DNA from: Thermococcus onnurineus NA1
Lineage (GTDB): Archaea; Methanobacteriota_B; Thermococci; Thermococcales; Thermococcaceae
DNA length: 64,000 bases
Assembly: GCF_000018365.1 (NCBI RefSeq)
Contig: NC_011529.1
Location: 124,001 to 188,000, forward strand
Direction of reading: 5' to 3'
Position 1 is the first letter of the stretch, and the number at the start of each line of letters is the position of its first letter. The translations under genes were made by a program, and so were the position numbers. This document shows positions 1-9,761 of this stretch, one piece after another. The notes beneath the pieces were generated by a model. That model was not told where the DNA came from, made no database searches, and was given only the letters and a program-made list of their open reading frames with translations.

Positions 1-1
1 G

Positions 2-868
2 GATTTCATCATAAACGACCTTGCAGACGAGCTCATGAAGGTCATCGACCTTAGAAAAGGGCACTCGGCGATAACGTGGTCACAGGTGAGTGGCAAGTCC
101 GTCAAGTACGCCAACTCCCTCAAGTCGCTCAGGAAGTTCAAGCGCCGCTGGAGCCTTGCGGCTATAGAGAATCTCATAGAAGACGCCAATAACCAGGCAA
201 CGGTTGATCCGATCCAGCTCACCCTCGGCGCGGTCGCTTCCATAATAGCCCTCTTCGGATTGATAAACGACAGCATCGTGATGATAATCTCTGCCATGCT
301 CCTTTCTCCTATCCTTGGCCCTCTCTACGGATTCTCTCTCAACGTCGTCATGGGTAGAGGGAGAGATGCCTTAGATGCCGTCTATTCCATCCTTAAGCTC
401 TTGGTAGTAATATTTCTCTCTGCCGCCATCGTGACGCTCCTTCTCAAGCTGGCTGGAACTATGCCTCCTCAGCCAACCTATGAGATAGCGATTCGCGGAA
501 ATTCTGGCCTCGTTTACATCCTGCTGGCCGTTATACTCGGCTACGCGGGTATCGTGGCTATAGTCAGCAAGATACCCGAGATACTGGCTGGCGTTTCCAT
601 TGCTGCCGCCCTCGTCCCCCCAACGACGGTCATTGGAATATCCCTCGTCATGGGCTGGTGGGATGTTTTCAGCGGCTCGCTGATCCTAACTCTTGAGAAT
701 ATCCTTGGCCTGCTGACCGGCTCGTTGCTCGGGCTGTATATCCTCAACGTCTCGCCGAGGAGCTACTATGAGAGGAGAGCGGCGAGACTCTACACAAAGA
801 GGACCATGCTCGTCCTAGCGTTGATGATAACCCTGATAGTTCTCCTTGAACTTATGGTTCCGGGCTAA
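2..868 (+). CDS. DUF389 (TIGR00341-type) membrane protein, 5' end outside window
   Basis: The reading frame is open from base 2 in front of the first internal ATG (35), so the true start lies upstream and only the C-terminal part is seen. From about 60 residues after that ATG there are six or more hydrophobic segments with Gly/Pro-rich turns (e.g. ISAMLLSPILGPLYGF), the hallmark of the DUF389 core. Members are integral membrane proteins without an established biochemical role. The TAA stop overlaps the stop of the convergent gene by 4 bases. Family assignment is by recognition of the motif; function is unknown. Confidence 0.8.
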   Translation, partial: DFIINDLADELMKVIDLRKGHSAITWSQVSGKSVKYANSLKSLRKFKRRWSLAAIENLIEDANNQATVDPIQLTLGAVASIIALFGLINDSIVMIISAMLLSPILGPLYGFSLNVVMGRGRDALDAVYSILKLLVVIFLSAAIVTLLLKLAGTMPPQPTYEIAIRGNSGLVYILLAVILGYAGIVAIVSKIPEILAGVSIAAALVPPTTVIGISLVMGWWDVFSGSLILTLENILGLLTGSLLGLYILNVSPRSYYERRAARLYTKRTMLVLALMITLIVLLELMVPG

Positions 869-1311
869 GCAACCTCGGTCTGCTCATAGACAGGTTCACC
901 CTTCCTGTGCTTGACAAGCAGGCTGTAGAAGAACTCCTTCATTTCGGGACTCATGTCGTCATCGAGCAGCAAGTCTGCTCTGCCTCTGTAATCCTTCTCT
1001 GCCCTCGTTATGAGGAGAGCTATCTGCGGTGTGAGATGTTCGAGCAGGATTCTAACGAGCTCGGAATAGGCTTCCTCCTCCAGTTCCTCGTCGGCCTCTA
1101 TGCCAAGGTAAACGGTGAAGCCCTTCATCTGGACAGCAAGGACAAACTCATTCTCACTCAACTCGAAGAACGAAAAGTTGTAGCTCTTGGATTCGACTCT
1201 CGCAAGCAGGACTCCCCGTATTGAGAGCGTAACAGGCTCATCCTCTATCTCGAACACAAGGTCCTTCGCAAGCTCCCTCTGCGCTATTGTGTAAAGCTTC
1301 TCTATCCTCAT
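865..1311 (-). CDS. conserved hypothetical protein (148 aa)
   Basis: I do not recognise a family. The protein is soluble and strongly acidic in its second half (runs such as [13 protein letters not shown]), with alternating beta-like hydrophobic stretches in the N-terminal half. It has no signal peptide, membrane segment or cysteine motif. It is divergent from nikR across an 81-base gap that must hold both promoters, so NikR could act on it. That is only positional inference. Its stop codon overlaps that of the DUF389 gene. Confidence 0.7.
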   Translation of the reverse strand: MRIEKLYTIAQRELAKDLVFEIEDEPVTLSIRGVLLARVESKSYNFSFFELSENEFVLAVQMKGFTVYLGIEADEELEEEAYSELVRILLEHLTPQIALLITRAEKDYRGRADLLLDDDMSPEMKEFFYSLLVKHRKGEPVYEQTEVA

Positions 1312-1392
1312 GATTTTCCATCATTATCTGGGGATAAAAGGGTTTCGCGTCACGTTTTTAACGATGAACTTCAAAAATATCACGGTGGTGTT

Positions 1393-1809
1393 ATGAAGAT
1401 CACGCGCTTCGGTGTCTCTGTTCCGGACGAGTTGCTCGAGAAGTTTGACAGAATCATAGAAGAGAAAGGCTACGTCAACAGGAGCGAGGCGATCAGGGAT
1501 TTAATGAGGGACTTTATAGTTAGGCACGAGTGGGAGGAAGGGGACAGGGAAGTTGCTGGTACAATAACCATCGTATATAACCACGACGAAGCGGATGTTG
1601 TTAAAGAGCTTCTCGAACTCCAGCACGACTACGTTGATGAAATCGTTTCAAGCCTTCACGTTCACATGGATGAACACAACTGCCTCGAGGTTGTGGTCGT
1701 CAAGGGTAAGGCAGGAAGGATAAAGGAGATCGCCGAGAGGCTCATAAGTCTGAAAGGCGTTAAACACGGAAAGCTTGTGATGACGACCACTGGGAGGGAA
1801 CTGGTGTGA
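1393..1809 (+). CDS. nikR: NikR-family nickel-responsive transcriptional regulator
   Basis: This is a 138-residue protein with an N-terminal ribbon-helix-helix DNA-binding domain (about residues 1-45, with [15 protein letters not shown] and a VNRSEAIRD turn) and a C-terminal ACT-like metal-sensing domain. The four nickel ligands of the family are present as H78, H89, H91 and C97. In the family, nickel binding drives tetramer binding to an operator and represses nickel uptake. The start ATG is preceded by a good Shine-Dalgarno (GGTGGTG). No nickel transporter or hydrogenase gene lies in this window, so its targets are elsewhere or include the divergent gene. Confidence 0.95.
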   Translation: MKITRFGVSVPDELLEKFDRIIEEKGYVNRSEAIRDLMRDFIVRHEWEEGDREVAGTITIVYNHDEADVVKELLELQHDYVDEIVSSLHVHMDEHNCLEVVVVKGKAGRIKEIAERLISLKGVKHGKLVMTTTGRELV

Positions 1810-1831
1810 TTGAATCCCGGAGGGAATGGGT

Positions 1832-2245
1832 ATGAGGCTGCTCGGTTTCCTGTCCTCAATCGTCGCTGCTCTATCCTTTGTTCTCCCATGGTTCCGGTTG
1901 CCCTGGGATGGACAAATAACGTTTCTTGGCATCCTCCGTGAGATCCTGGCAGGTTCCAATGGATTTGAAGGTGCATTCTGGTGGCTCAACCCTAACACTA
2001 CGGGCACTATCTTTCTCTTCATAGCGTTCTTCGCGGGTATATTCATGATACTCATCGGGATACTCTTCGGGCTTCTCGGCGGCAGGCTTGGGCCGGGCAT
2101 TGGAGTGGTTGGAATGCTTGTGTTTACCCTCACCGCGTGGCACATATACGGGCAGGGCTTCTTTGGAACGCTCGCTGAGGGATACGTAATAGCGCTACTG
2201 AGCTTCATCGTCGGCTTTGTCGCTGGTGGGGGGAGGAGTCTCTAG
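1832..2245 (+). CDS. small membrane protein, unknown function
   Basis: A protein of 137 residues with about four transmembrane segments: an N-terminal helix, two Gly-rich helices in the middle (FGLLGGRLGPGIG) and a C-terminal helix. An ATG at 1826 is abutted directly by the Shine-Dalgarno GGAGGGA. The in-frame ATG at 1832 has the normal 6-base spacing and is chosen as start. It follows nikR by 22 bases in the same direction, so the two may be co-transcribed. Its TAG stop is interleaved with the stop of the convergent rqcH gene. I do not recognise the family. Confidence 0.65.
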   Translation: MRLLGFLSSIVAALSFVLPWFRLPWDGQITFLGILREILAGSNGFEGAFWWLNPNTTGTIFLFIAFFAGIFMILIGILFGLLGGRLGPGIGVVGMLVFTLTAWHIYGQGFFGTLAEGYVIALLSFIVGFVAGGGRSL

Positions 2246-4191
2246 CCGATGACCTCGACTATATCGCCGTTCCCGGGGGGCAGGGTAGCCATGATGTCCT
2301 CTTCCTTAACTTTGTAGCCCCACTTCTCGAGGATGCGCCTGATCCTCTTCACGAGCTCGCTCTTCTTCAGTGAACCAGGTCTTATGATGATGTACTTATC
2401 CGTGTGGGCTTTTATTGCCTCCACCGGCGCACAGACAACGTAATTTTCGCCCTCGTGCTCGATGACACCAACGGCCAGCTTAAGTGGTAGACCGCGGAGC
2501 CAGTTCCTCTTTCCGTAGACCATGAATGCACCTTTGCCGAGATACTCTCCGCTAGGCGCCTGCTTTGTCACCTGGTTTGGATACGCCCAGTATGCATCGG
2601 CGCTGTAGAGCCCCTGGCTCCAGGCTTTGCTCATCGAAACGGCGAACTGACAGGCCTCGAAGATAGTCTTCTCTCCAGCCTTCTGACCATCTTTTATAAC
2701 GACGTGCGGCGCTCCGTAAACGTCCGCGTGGCAGTAGAGATCGTTCTCGTCCATGTGTTTCTTTATCAGATTCTCGTTGGTACTCGCGTCCTTTCCTGCC
2801 AGAACGAGGAAGCCCTCACTCGACACGAACCAGCGGAACTTCTCGAACCACTTCTTCTTTCTGCGCTCTATTCTCTTTACCGCAAGTTCCTTTTTCATCT
2901 CCTCTTCTATGAGCTTCTCGATTTCATCCAGCTTTCTCTTAGTATCCTCGTAGGCCTTAAGTGCGCCTTCAAGTTTGTGCTTGGCCTTCTTGGCCTTCTC
3001 GTAGTAGAGCTCCGCGTTTTCGCCTATGCTCTTGTTGAGGTAGAGCCTGACCTTTTTCCCCTCGAGCTCTATCGTCACGGCCTTCTCCTTAGGGTCAATG
3101 GACTTTACCATAAGCGCCGCCTTGTTCCCTGCCTTCTTGCCTTCATCTATTCTCTTCTTGAATTCTTCCCAGCCGAGCCTTTCGGTTGCCTTCCTGAACT
3201 CATCCAGAAGCCTTTCGACCATCGTGAAGTTGGCGTATATCAAGTCGCCTATCTCCTGGTTGGCCTTCGCCTGCTCTTCGAAGCCCTTCAGCAGCTCCTC
3301 CTGCTTCTTAAGCGTCATGAGGAGCTGCCTCTTCTTGGCCTCGAGCTTCTTTGTCTGTTCAATCTTTGCCTTCTCGAGGGTTACCTTCCCGAAGTATTCA
3401 TCCAGGGCCTCGCTGAAGGTGCTGAAATAGCGCTTTTCGAAGTTTTCATAAACCTTCAACTCTACCGGTACTACATCGTGCATGTTGCCGTCTTTGTAGA
3501 CGATGTTTGGCTTCGGATCCTCGGTGAAGAGGGCCTTCATAGTCTCGAAAATCAGCTTGAGCTCCTCCTCGCTCAGCTCGCTCGCTTTTTTCTTCTTGTC
3601 CACCTCTGCCCGAAGAAGAATTTCCTCCGCGTATAGGCCGCCCATGTTGAGCTTTCTAGCCAATGCCCTGACGACTTCAACTTCTTCCTCCAGGATTAAC
3701 TCCTTAAAGCGCTCCCACTCAACATCGAGCGGGTTCTCCCTTGCTGGCGGGAACTTGTATTCTGCCTTCGGCTTTATCGCCCTGTCCTTGAACTCTTCAT
3801 AGCGTAAAGCGGCGACAATCCTGTTCTCTCCGTCAACGAGTATGATGTTTCCCCTCCTGAAGAGCTCGCCTATGAGCGTGTAATCGCCAACCCGTATCTT
3901 TACAATCCTATCGAAGTCGTGCTGCTCTATGGCATCGATGAAGCCGCCGCTGAGGTGCTTTCTCAGAAGCATCGTGAAGCTTGACGGCATTTTGGGGGCT
4001 TCCTTTACGTAAGTCGTGACGTGGAATCGCTTCCCTGCCTGAAGGATGAGATCTTGCCTGCCCTCCTTAGTGCGGAGCTTTATTCTTATCTCGTCGCCGT
4101 CGTGATATATCTTATCAACGCGAGAGCCGACCAACGATTGGAGCTCTCTCACGACATAGCGTATATCAACGCTGCTCATCTCCTCCTTCAT
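2242..4191 (-). CDS. rqcH: RqcH/NEMF (NFACT) ribosome-associated quality control protein
   Basis: This 649-residue protein has the full NFACT layout: NFACT-N (about 1-170), HhH region, long charged coiled coil (about 270-450) and NFACT-R/DUF814 (about 455-570; STNENLIKKHMDENDLY). The conserved Asp-Arg pair needed in bacterial RqcH and eukaryotic Rqc2 for C-terminal tailing is present as D94-R95. Family members bind 60S/50S subunits obstructed by peptidyl-tRNA. It is often mis-annotated as fibronectin-binding protein. The start ATG follows GGTGAG; an ATG four codons inside follows AAGGAGG and is an alternative. The GH57 gene is divergent. Confidence 0.93.
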   Translation of the reverse strand: MKEEMSSVDIRYVVRELQSLVGSRVDKIYHDGDEIRIKLRTKEGRQDLILQAGKRFHVTTYVKEAPKMPSSFTMLLRKHLSGGFIDAIEQHDFDRIVKIRVGDYTLIGELFRRGNIILVDGENRIVAALRYEEFKDRAIKPKAEYKFPPARENPLDVEWERFKELILEEEVEVVRALARKLNMGGLYAEEILLRAEVDKKKKASELSEEELKLIFETMKALFTEDPKPNIVYKDGNMHDVVPVELKVYENFEKRYFSTFSEALDEYFGKVTLEKAKIEQTKKLEAKKRQLLMTLKKQEELLKGFEEQAKANQEIGDLIYANFTMVERLLDEFRKATERLGWEEFKKRIDEGKKAGNKAALMVKSIDPKEKAVTIELEGKKVRLYLNKSIGENAELYYEKAKKAKHKLEGALKAYEDTKRKLDEIEKLIEEEMKKELAVKRIERRKKKWFEKFRWFVSSEGFLVLAGKDASTNENLIKKHMDENDLYCHADVYGAPHVVIKDGQKAGEKTIFEACQFAVSMSKAWSQGLYSADAYWAYPNQVTKQAPSGEYLGKGAFMVYGKRNWLRGLPLKLAVGVIEHEGENYVVCAPVEAIKAHTDKYIIIRPGSLKKSELVKRIRRILEKWGYKVKEEDIMATLPPGNGDIVEVIG

Positions 4192-4241
4192 TCTCTCACC
4201 CGTTGAGATTTCTCAGAGAAGTTTAAAGGGTTGCTGGCTGA

Positions 4242-4260
4242 TTTCGTTTTCCAAACGAAA
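4242..4260. repeat. 8-bp perfect inverted repeat in the rqcH/GH57 promoter region
   Basis: TTTCGTTT and its exact complement AAACGAAA are separated by three bases, giving a 19-base palindrome. It sits between the divergent TATA-like elements of rqcH (about 4216-4230) and the branching-enzyme gene (about 4274-4282). It could be an operator for an unidentified regulator; no factor can be assigned from sequence. Confidence 0.5.
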
Positions 4261-4294
4261 AATTAAAGGTTAAGGTTAAATAGTTGGCCGTACA

Positions 4295-4311
4295 TAACAC
4301 TCTAGGTGATA
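4295..4311 (+). promoter_or_regulatory. Thermococcales Glycolytic Motif (TGM)-like Tgr site
   Basis: TAACAC-N5-GTGATA matches the Tgr/TrmBL1 consensus TATCAC-N5-GTGATA in 11 of 12 fixed positions. A TATA-like element lies at about 4274-4282, so the motif covers the predicted transcription start. In known Tgr-controlled genes, a TGM downstream of the TATA box means repression without maltooligosaccharides. The 3' half-site also overlaps the ribosome-binding region of the branching-enzyme gene. Confidence 0.7.
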
Positions 4312-4315
4312 TATA

Positions 4316-6013
4316 GTGAAAGGATATCTAACCTTTGTTCTCCACACCCACATCCCCTACGTGAGGAAGCACGGAAAATGGCCGTTCGGTGAGGAGTGGC
4401 TCTACGAGACTATGAGCGAGACCTATCTGCCCCTGCTTATGGAGTTTGAGAGGCTGAAGGCTAAAGGCGTGAAGTTCAGTCTGGTCATAAACGTCACACC
4501 GGTTCTCGCCGAGCAGCTGACCGATGACTATATCAAACATAGCTTTGAGGGGTACTTGACACACAAACTGAAAGCAACGGAGAAAGACCTGAGGAGTGGA
4601 AAGTACGACGAGAAAGCTGTAAGCTTCATGCTCGACCACTTCAGAAAAGTCCACTACTACTGGAAAGCTATCAATGGTGACATCATAGGGAAGCTCCGCG
4701 AGCTTCAAAAGGAGGGCTACATCGAGGTGATAACTTCAGCCGCGACCCACGGTTACTTGCCCCTGCTTGGCAGGGACGAGACCATACGTTCTCAGCTCGC
4801 CAACGGCATTTTAACCTATGAGAAGCACTTCGGCAGGAAGCCTAGGGGGATATGGTTGCCCGAATGCGCCTACAGGCCAGGGGGAGAATGGCCACTGCCC
4901 GGCGGAAAGAACGTGTGGAGACGGGGAATCGAGAAGTTTCTCGAGGAGTTAGGTCTGGAATACTTCTTCGTGGAGAGCAGCCTAATTGATGAGGGGCCCG
5001 TAACGAGGGAGTACGGTGAGGTGCCTCTGGCCGAGACGGAGAAGAGCACACTCCGGCCTTACTGGATCAAAGGAAGCAACATTGCGATCTTCGCCAGAAA
5101 CCGCGAGGCTGGCCACCGGGTCTGGAGTGCCCACTTCGGCTACCCCGGTGACTTCTGGTACAGGGAGTTCCACAAGAAGGCCGAGGAGAGTGGCGGCCAA
5201 TACTGGCGGGTAACGGGTAGGGACGTTGGCCTCGATGATAAGGAGTCCTACGACCCTGACAAGGCTATGGAGCGTGTTGAGGAACATGCGAGACACTTCG
5301 TTTCGCTGATTGAGCGCCTCCTGGCGGAGCATGAGGAGAATTTCGGTGAGAAGGGGATAATCGTCTCGCCGTATGACACTGAGCTCTTCGGCCACTGGTG
5401 GTTTGAGGGGGTTAAATGGCTTGGAAGGGTTCTTGAGCTCATGGCAGAGTGCGAGATAAGGACGACGACGCTTTCAGAGTTTCTCGATAGCTACTCCGGT
5501 GAGAGGCACGAGATAGAACTCCCCGAGGGTTCCTGGGGCAAAAATGCGGATCACTCGATATGGTGGAACGAGGAGACGGAATGGACCTGGGAGTACGTGT
5601 ATTCAGCGGAGGACAGGATGGTGGAGCTGGCGACTAAATACTATGGTAAAGACCGGCTAGCTGACAGAATTCTGGAGCAACTCGCAAGGGAACTCCTCAT
5701 CTTGGAGGCGAGCGACTGGCAGTTCCTCATCACTACGGGTCAGGCGAAGGAGTACGGTAAGAGAAGGATCCTCCTCCACGTAAGTGACTTCCACAGGCTA
5801 GCCAATGAGCTTGAGATGTACATGGAGACCAGACAGTTTAACTTCAAGCTTCTCGAGGAGCTCGAAGAGCGCGACAATCTATTCAGATCCATTATCGTTG
5901 CTCACTACTTGAGCGGGAATCCTCCTGGGGTTCCGGAATACGTTGAGCCACCTGAGGTTCCGCCTGAGAAGATGGAGGAAAAACCCGAAAAACTCGTCAA
6001 GATGGAAGAGTAA
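4316..6013 (+). CDS. GH57 1,4-alpha-glucan branching enzyme (catalytic part only)
   Basis: This enzyme makes alpha-1,6 branches in glycogen by transglycosylation. The frame starts at GTG 4316 after AGGTGAT. The N-terminal HTHIPY motif, nucleophile E183 (WLPEC) and acid/base D354 (SPYDTE) are all present, at the positions I recall for T. kodakarensis TK1436. That characterised homologue is longer (about 675 residues) and ends in helix-hairpin-helix repeats. This frame stops at 565 residues, close to where truncated active constructs of the homologue end. Activity is therefore expected although the tail is lost. The promoter carries a TGM-like site. Downstream remnants are annotated separately. 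Confidence 0.95.
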   Translation: MKGYLTFVLHTHIPYVRKHGKWPFGEEWLYETMSETYLPLLMEFERLKAKGVKFSLVINVTPVLAEQLTDDYIKHSFEGYLTHKLKATEKDLRSGKYDEKAVSFMLDHFRKVHYYWKAINGDIIGKLRELQKEGYIEVITSAATHGYLPLLGRDETIRSQLANGILTYEKHFGRKPRGIWLPECAYRPGGEWPLPGGKNVWRRGIEKFLEELGLEYFFVESSLIDEGPVTREYGEVPLAETEKSTLRPYWIKGSNIAIFARNREAGHRVWSAHFGYPGDFWYREFHKKAEESGGQYWRVTGRDVGLDDKESYDPDKAMERVEEHARHFVSLIERLLAEHEENFGEKGIIVSPYDTELFGHWWFEGVKWLGRVLELMAECEIRTTTLSEFLDSYSGERHEIELPEGSWGKNADHSIWWNEETEWTWEYVYSAEDRMVELATKYYGKDRLADRILEQLARELLILEASDWQFLITTGQAKEYGKRRILLHVSDFHRLANELEMYMETRQFNFKLLEELEERDNLFRSIIVAHYLSGNPPGVPEYVEPPEVPPEKMEEKPEKLVKMEE

Positions 6014-7407
<1,394 letters not shown>

Positions 7408-7445
7408 CATAAAAGCACCTCCAAAAGATAAAATAAAAGGGAGCT

Positions 7446-7556
7446 TTAAGCCTTTTGCTCCTTTTCGGCACGAAGTAGCTTTGTAATGCTCCAGTACATC
7501 AGGGTAAATATTGAACCCCACGCAAATATTAGGAATACCAGAGCGCCTGTGTCCAT
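7446..7556 (-). CDS. MetS-like small subunit of NSS transporter (36 aa)
   Basis: A small ORF encodes a 36-residue protein with a single hydrophobic helix (ALVFLIFAWGSIFTLMYW) followed by a basic/acidic tail. It begins 10 bases after the stop of the NSS transporter, with GAGGTGATGAAA in front of its ATG. In Corynebacterium MetPS and related systems, a one-helix partner of this size is encoded directly after the NSS permease and is needed for transport. Size, topology and position support the same role here. Confidence 0.75.
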   Translation of the reverse strand: MDTGALVFLIFAWGSIFTLMYWSITKLLRAEKEQKA

Positions 7557-7566
7557 TTTCATCACC

Positions 7567-9150
7567 TCAGAGTTTTATGAGCACCTCGTTCTTTGCGAGC
7601 TCTTCGCCGTACTTCTTCTTGATGGCCAGGTAAGCCTCGATAGCACCGATGACGAGGATTATGATGATAACTATCCTAGCCCTAATGATGAGGCTGATGA
7701 TTTCTGGGGTGTAGTCGTAGCCGAGAACCTGAGTGACGTAGGCCTCTGAGACGCTGAAGGCTCCTTTCTTGATGTAGTCAAGGGTGTTGCCACCGAGGAG
7801 GAACAGCATGAACAGCGGCGCTATTATGGTCATTATTGGCCTGTACCACTCTGGAACTTTAATGTAAGCACCCTTGTGGAGCTCCTCCCAGAAGTTGTCG
7901 GGCTTGAAGAGCCAAACTGCAACTATGATGTCGAAGAGACCAAGCAGCACGAGGAAGTAGGAACCAACCCACATGTCGAGCTCGCTGAGGTACGCTAGGG
8001 TGCTGTCAAGGGCAACTGGCAGTCCAAGCAGGAACAGGAATATGAACACTAGCCAGGTGCCAACCTTCCTCTCAATGTGAATGTCCTCCTCGAGCATGGC
8101 GACGAGGTAGTTGTAGGTGGCTATAGCTGAAGTGAATCCCGCGAACCAGAGCAGGAGGAACCACATGGCACCGAATATCTGACCTGCCGGCATGTTGGCG
8201 AAGACGTTCGGAAGGGCCATGTATGCGAGACCGACACCACCCTTGACGGCCTGCTCTGGACCGAGGTAGGCGAAGGCTATCGGGATGGCGAGAGAACCAC
8301 CGAGGATGACCTCTGCGAACTCGTTGAGTGAAACTGTGGCGAGACCTGAGAGGGCAACGTCGTCCTCAGGACCGAGGTAGCTTGCGTAGTTGTGTATGAT
8401 ACCCATACCGAGGGACAGTGTGAAGAATATCTGTCCCGCCGCTGCCAGGCTTATCCTGAAGAAGTTCTGGCTGAGTGTCTGAAAGTCAGGCTTCCAGATG
8501 TACTCGAGACCCTTGATGGCGCTCCACTCTGGCTTTACGGGTGAGCCAAGGGTCAGTGCCCTGAGAACCAGGAGTACAGCGAACACGTACAGGAGGGGCA
8601 TCATGACTTTAACCCAGCGCTCGATACCTTTGCTAACTCCCTGCCCAACTGCTATTCCAAGGAAGAGCATCGTCAGTCCCCAGAAGAATATCACTGCCTT
8701 GGTGTTGGCGACATAGTCAAGGAAGAACTGCACTGTATCCTTGCCGAAGTAGGCTCCGGTTAGGCTGTAGTAGGTGTAAGCCGCGGACCAGCCTATGACC
8801 TGATAGTAGTATGAGCTGAGCAGGGAAGCGACCGAGAAGGCCAGCATTCCACCGATGATACCGAAGATCATGGCTGTCCTTGGCTTGAGGCTCTCCCTGG
8901 CCATGAGGTAGAACATTGGTCCGATTGTACCGTGTCCGTATTTACCACCGTAGCGACCGGTGGTCCACTCAATCCACATCACAGGGATTCCCAGGAACAC
9001 CAACGCTATGAAGTACGGTATCATGAATGCGCCGCCACCGTTGCTAGCGAGCTGGTATGGGAACCTCCAGAAGTTTCCAAGACCTATGGCATTTCCGGCC
9101 ATGGCTAAAATTAAACCAATCTTGGTTGCCCACTGATCCCTCTGTTCCAC
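7567..9150 (-). CDS. sodium-dependent NSS/SNF-family amino-acid transporter
   Basis: A twelve-helix protein of 527 residues with the NSS signature near the N-terminus (AMAGNAIGLGNFWRFPYQ). This forms the first transmembrane helix and Na+/substrate site of LeuT-fold transporters. Two GTG codons are possible starts. The one at 9150 has GGGGTG at good spacing and is preferred over GTG 9159. It heads an operon with a MetS-like subunit and a coiled-coil membrane protein. The substrate is probably a hydrophobic or neutral amino acid, in keeping with the nearby glutamate dehydrogenase and Liv importer. Confidence 0.92.
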   Translation of the reverse strand: MEQRDQWATKIGLILAMAGNAIGLGNFWRFPYQLASNGGGAFMIPYFIALVFLGIPVMWIEWTTGRYGGKYGHGTIGPMFYLMARESLKPRTAMIFGIIGGMLAFSVASLLSSYYYQVIGWSAAYTYYSLTGAYFGKDTVQFFLDYVANTKAVIFFWGLTMLFLGIAVGQGVSKGIERWVKVMMPLLYVFAVLLVLRALTLGSPVKPEWSAIKGLEYIWKPDFQTLSQNFFRISLAAAGQIFFTLSLGMGIIHNYASYLGPEDDVALSGLATVSLNEFAEVILGGSLAIPIAFAYLGPEQAVKGGVGLAYMALPNVFANMPAGQIFGAMWFLLLWFAGFTSAIATYNYLVAMLEEDIHIERKVGTWLVFIFLFLLGLPVALDSTLAYLSELDMWVGSYFLVLLGLFDIIVAVWLFKPDNFWEELHKGAYIKVPEWYRPIMTIIAPLFMLFLLGGNTLDYIKKGAFSVSEAYVTQVLGYDYTPEIISLIIRARIVIIIILVIGAIEAYLAIKKKYGEELAKNEVLIKL

Positions 9151-9188
9151 ATTATTCACCCCCGTTCTTAAATGCGTGGGTAACGAAA

Positions 9189-9243
9189 CCCCGTGTACTA
9201 TAACGGGGCATTATGTATGGGCTCTTGCATTCTATAAAAAGCT
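9189..9243 (-). promoter_or_regulatory. promoter of NSS operon with 5'-end hairpin
   Basis: On the minus strand an AT-rich TATA-like stretch (CTTTTTATAG, about 9229-9243) is followed about 25 bases on by CCCCGT...ACGGGG (9189-9208), a 6-bp stem with an 8-base loop. If transcription starts at the usual distance, the hairpin is at the extreme 5' end of the mRNA. Role unknown. Confidence 0.45.
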
Positions 9244-9449
9244 TTCTAATGCCTCTTTTCGATAAAAGACGATTTACTTGGCCACAAAATGGTTGAAATT
9301 CTTTTCTTGTCATTTTGTTAGTACGTCAAAATAACGTAAGTAGATATCTGACATTATGACAATAGTTCCCCAATTTAAGGATGCTAATGACAAAGAATAT
9401 CCCAAGACCTAAGGCAAAGATTTAACTTGTGGTCAACAATAAATAGGGA

Positions 9450-9511
9450 GGGGTCGATGATTGGAACGAGAGTGAGCTGAGGCATGATGACCGACTTCTC
9501 GCTGAGACCCC
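9450..9511 (+). ncRNA. C/D-box methylation-guide sRNA
   Basis: A 62-base element has all parts of an archaeal C/D sRNA in order: terminal stem GGGGTC (9450-9455), C-box core GATGA (9456-9460), guide, D' box CTGA (9477-9480), C' box TGATGA (9485-9490), guide, D box CTGA (9502-9505) and matching stem GACCCC (9506-9511). A TATA-like TTTAACTT begins at 9421, about 25 bases ahead, so it probably has its own promoter. Guides lie at 9461-9476 and 9491-9501. Target rRNA positions were not determined. Confidence 0.8.
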
Positions 9512-9694
9512 CTCAGTTTAACCTCATTTCATTCGTTTTTATTCAGCGCTGCTTTATTATGTTCGTTAATGTATAAAAAATCTTGGATGTACAGCCCTGT
9601 TTTTGCCTTAAAATTTCGGTAGATTTTTTCTTTTGGCCGAAAATTTCCGTATATAACTTTTTGTTTGAAATTAACCGTTCTCCTGCCTCCTTTA

Positions 9695-9710
9695 GCGAAA
9701 GGTTTATATA
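9695..9710 (+). promoter_or_regulatory. BRE/TATA promoter of gdhA
   Basis: GCGAAA (BRE) is followed by GGTTTATATA, a near-consensus archaeal core promoter. The predicted start is about 9735, giving a leader of about 25 bases that contains GAGGTGGG before ATG 9762. The remaining spacer between the sRNA (9511) and this promoter is AT-rich, with nothing else recognisable. Confidence 0.85.
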
Positions 9711-9761
9711 TGCAAACGTCTAACTGGGTATCGCAAATTACCGAAACCCGAGGTGGGAAAA

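Noticed and set aside
2704-3636. Long plus-strand frame inside rqcH
   Set aside because: Leu/Val/Phe-rich shadow of the Lys/Glu-rich coiled coil on the other strand.
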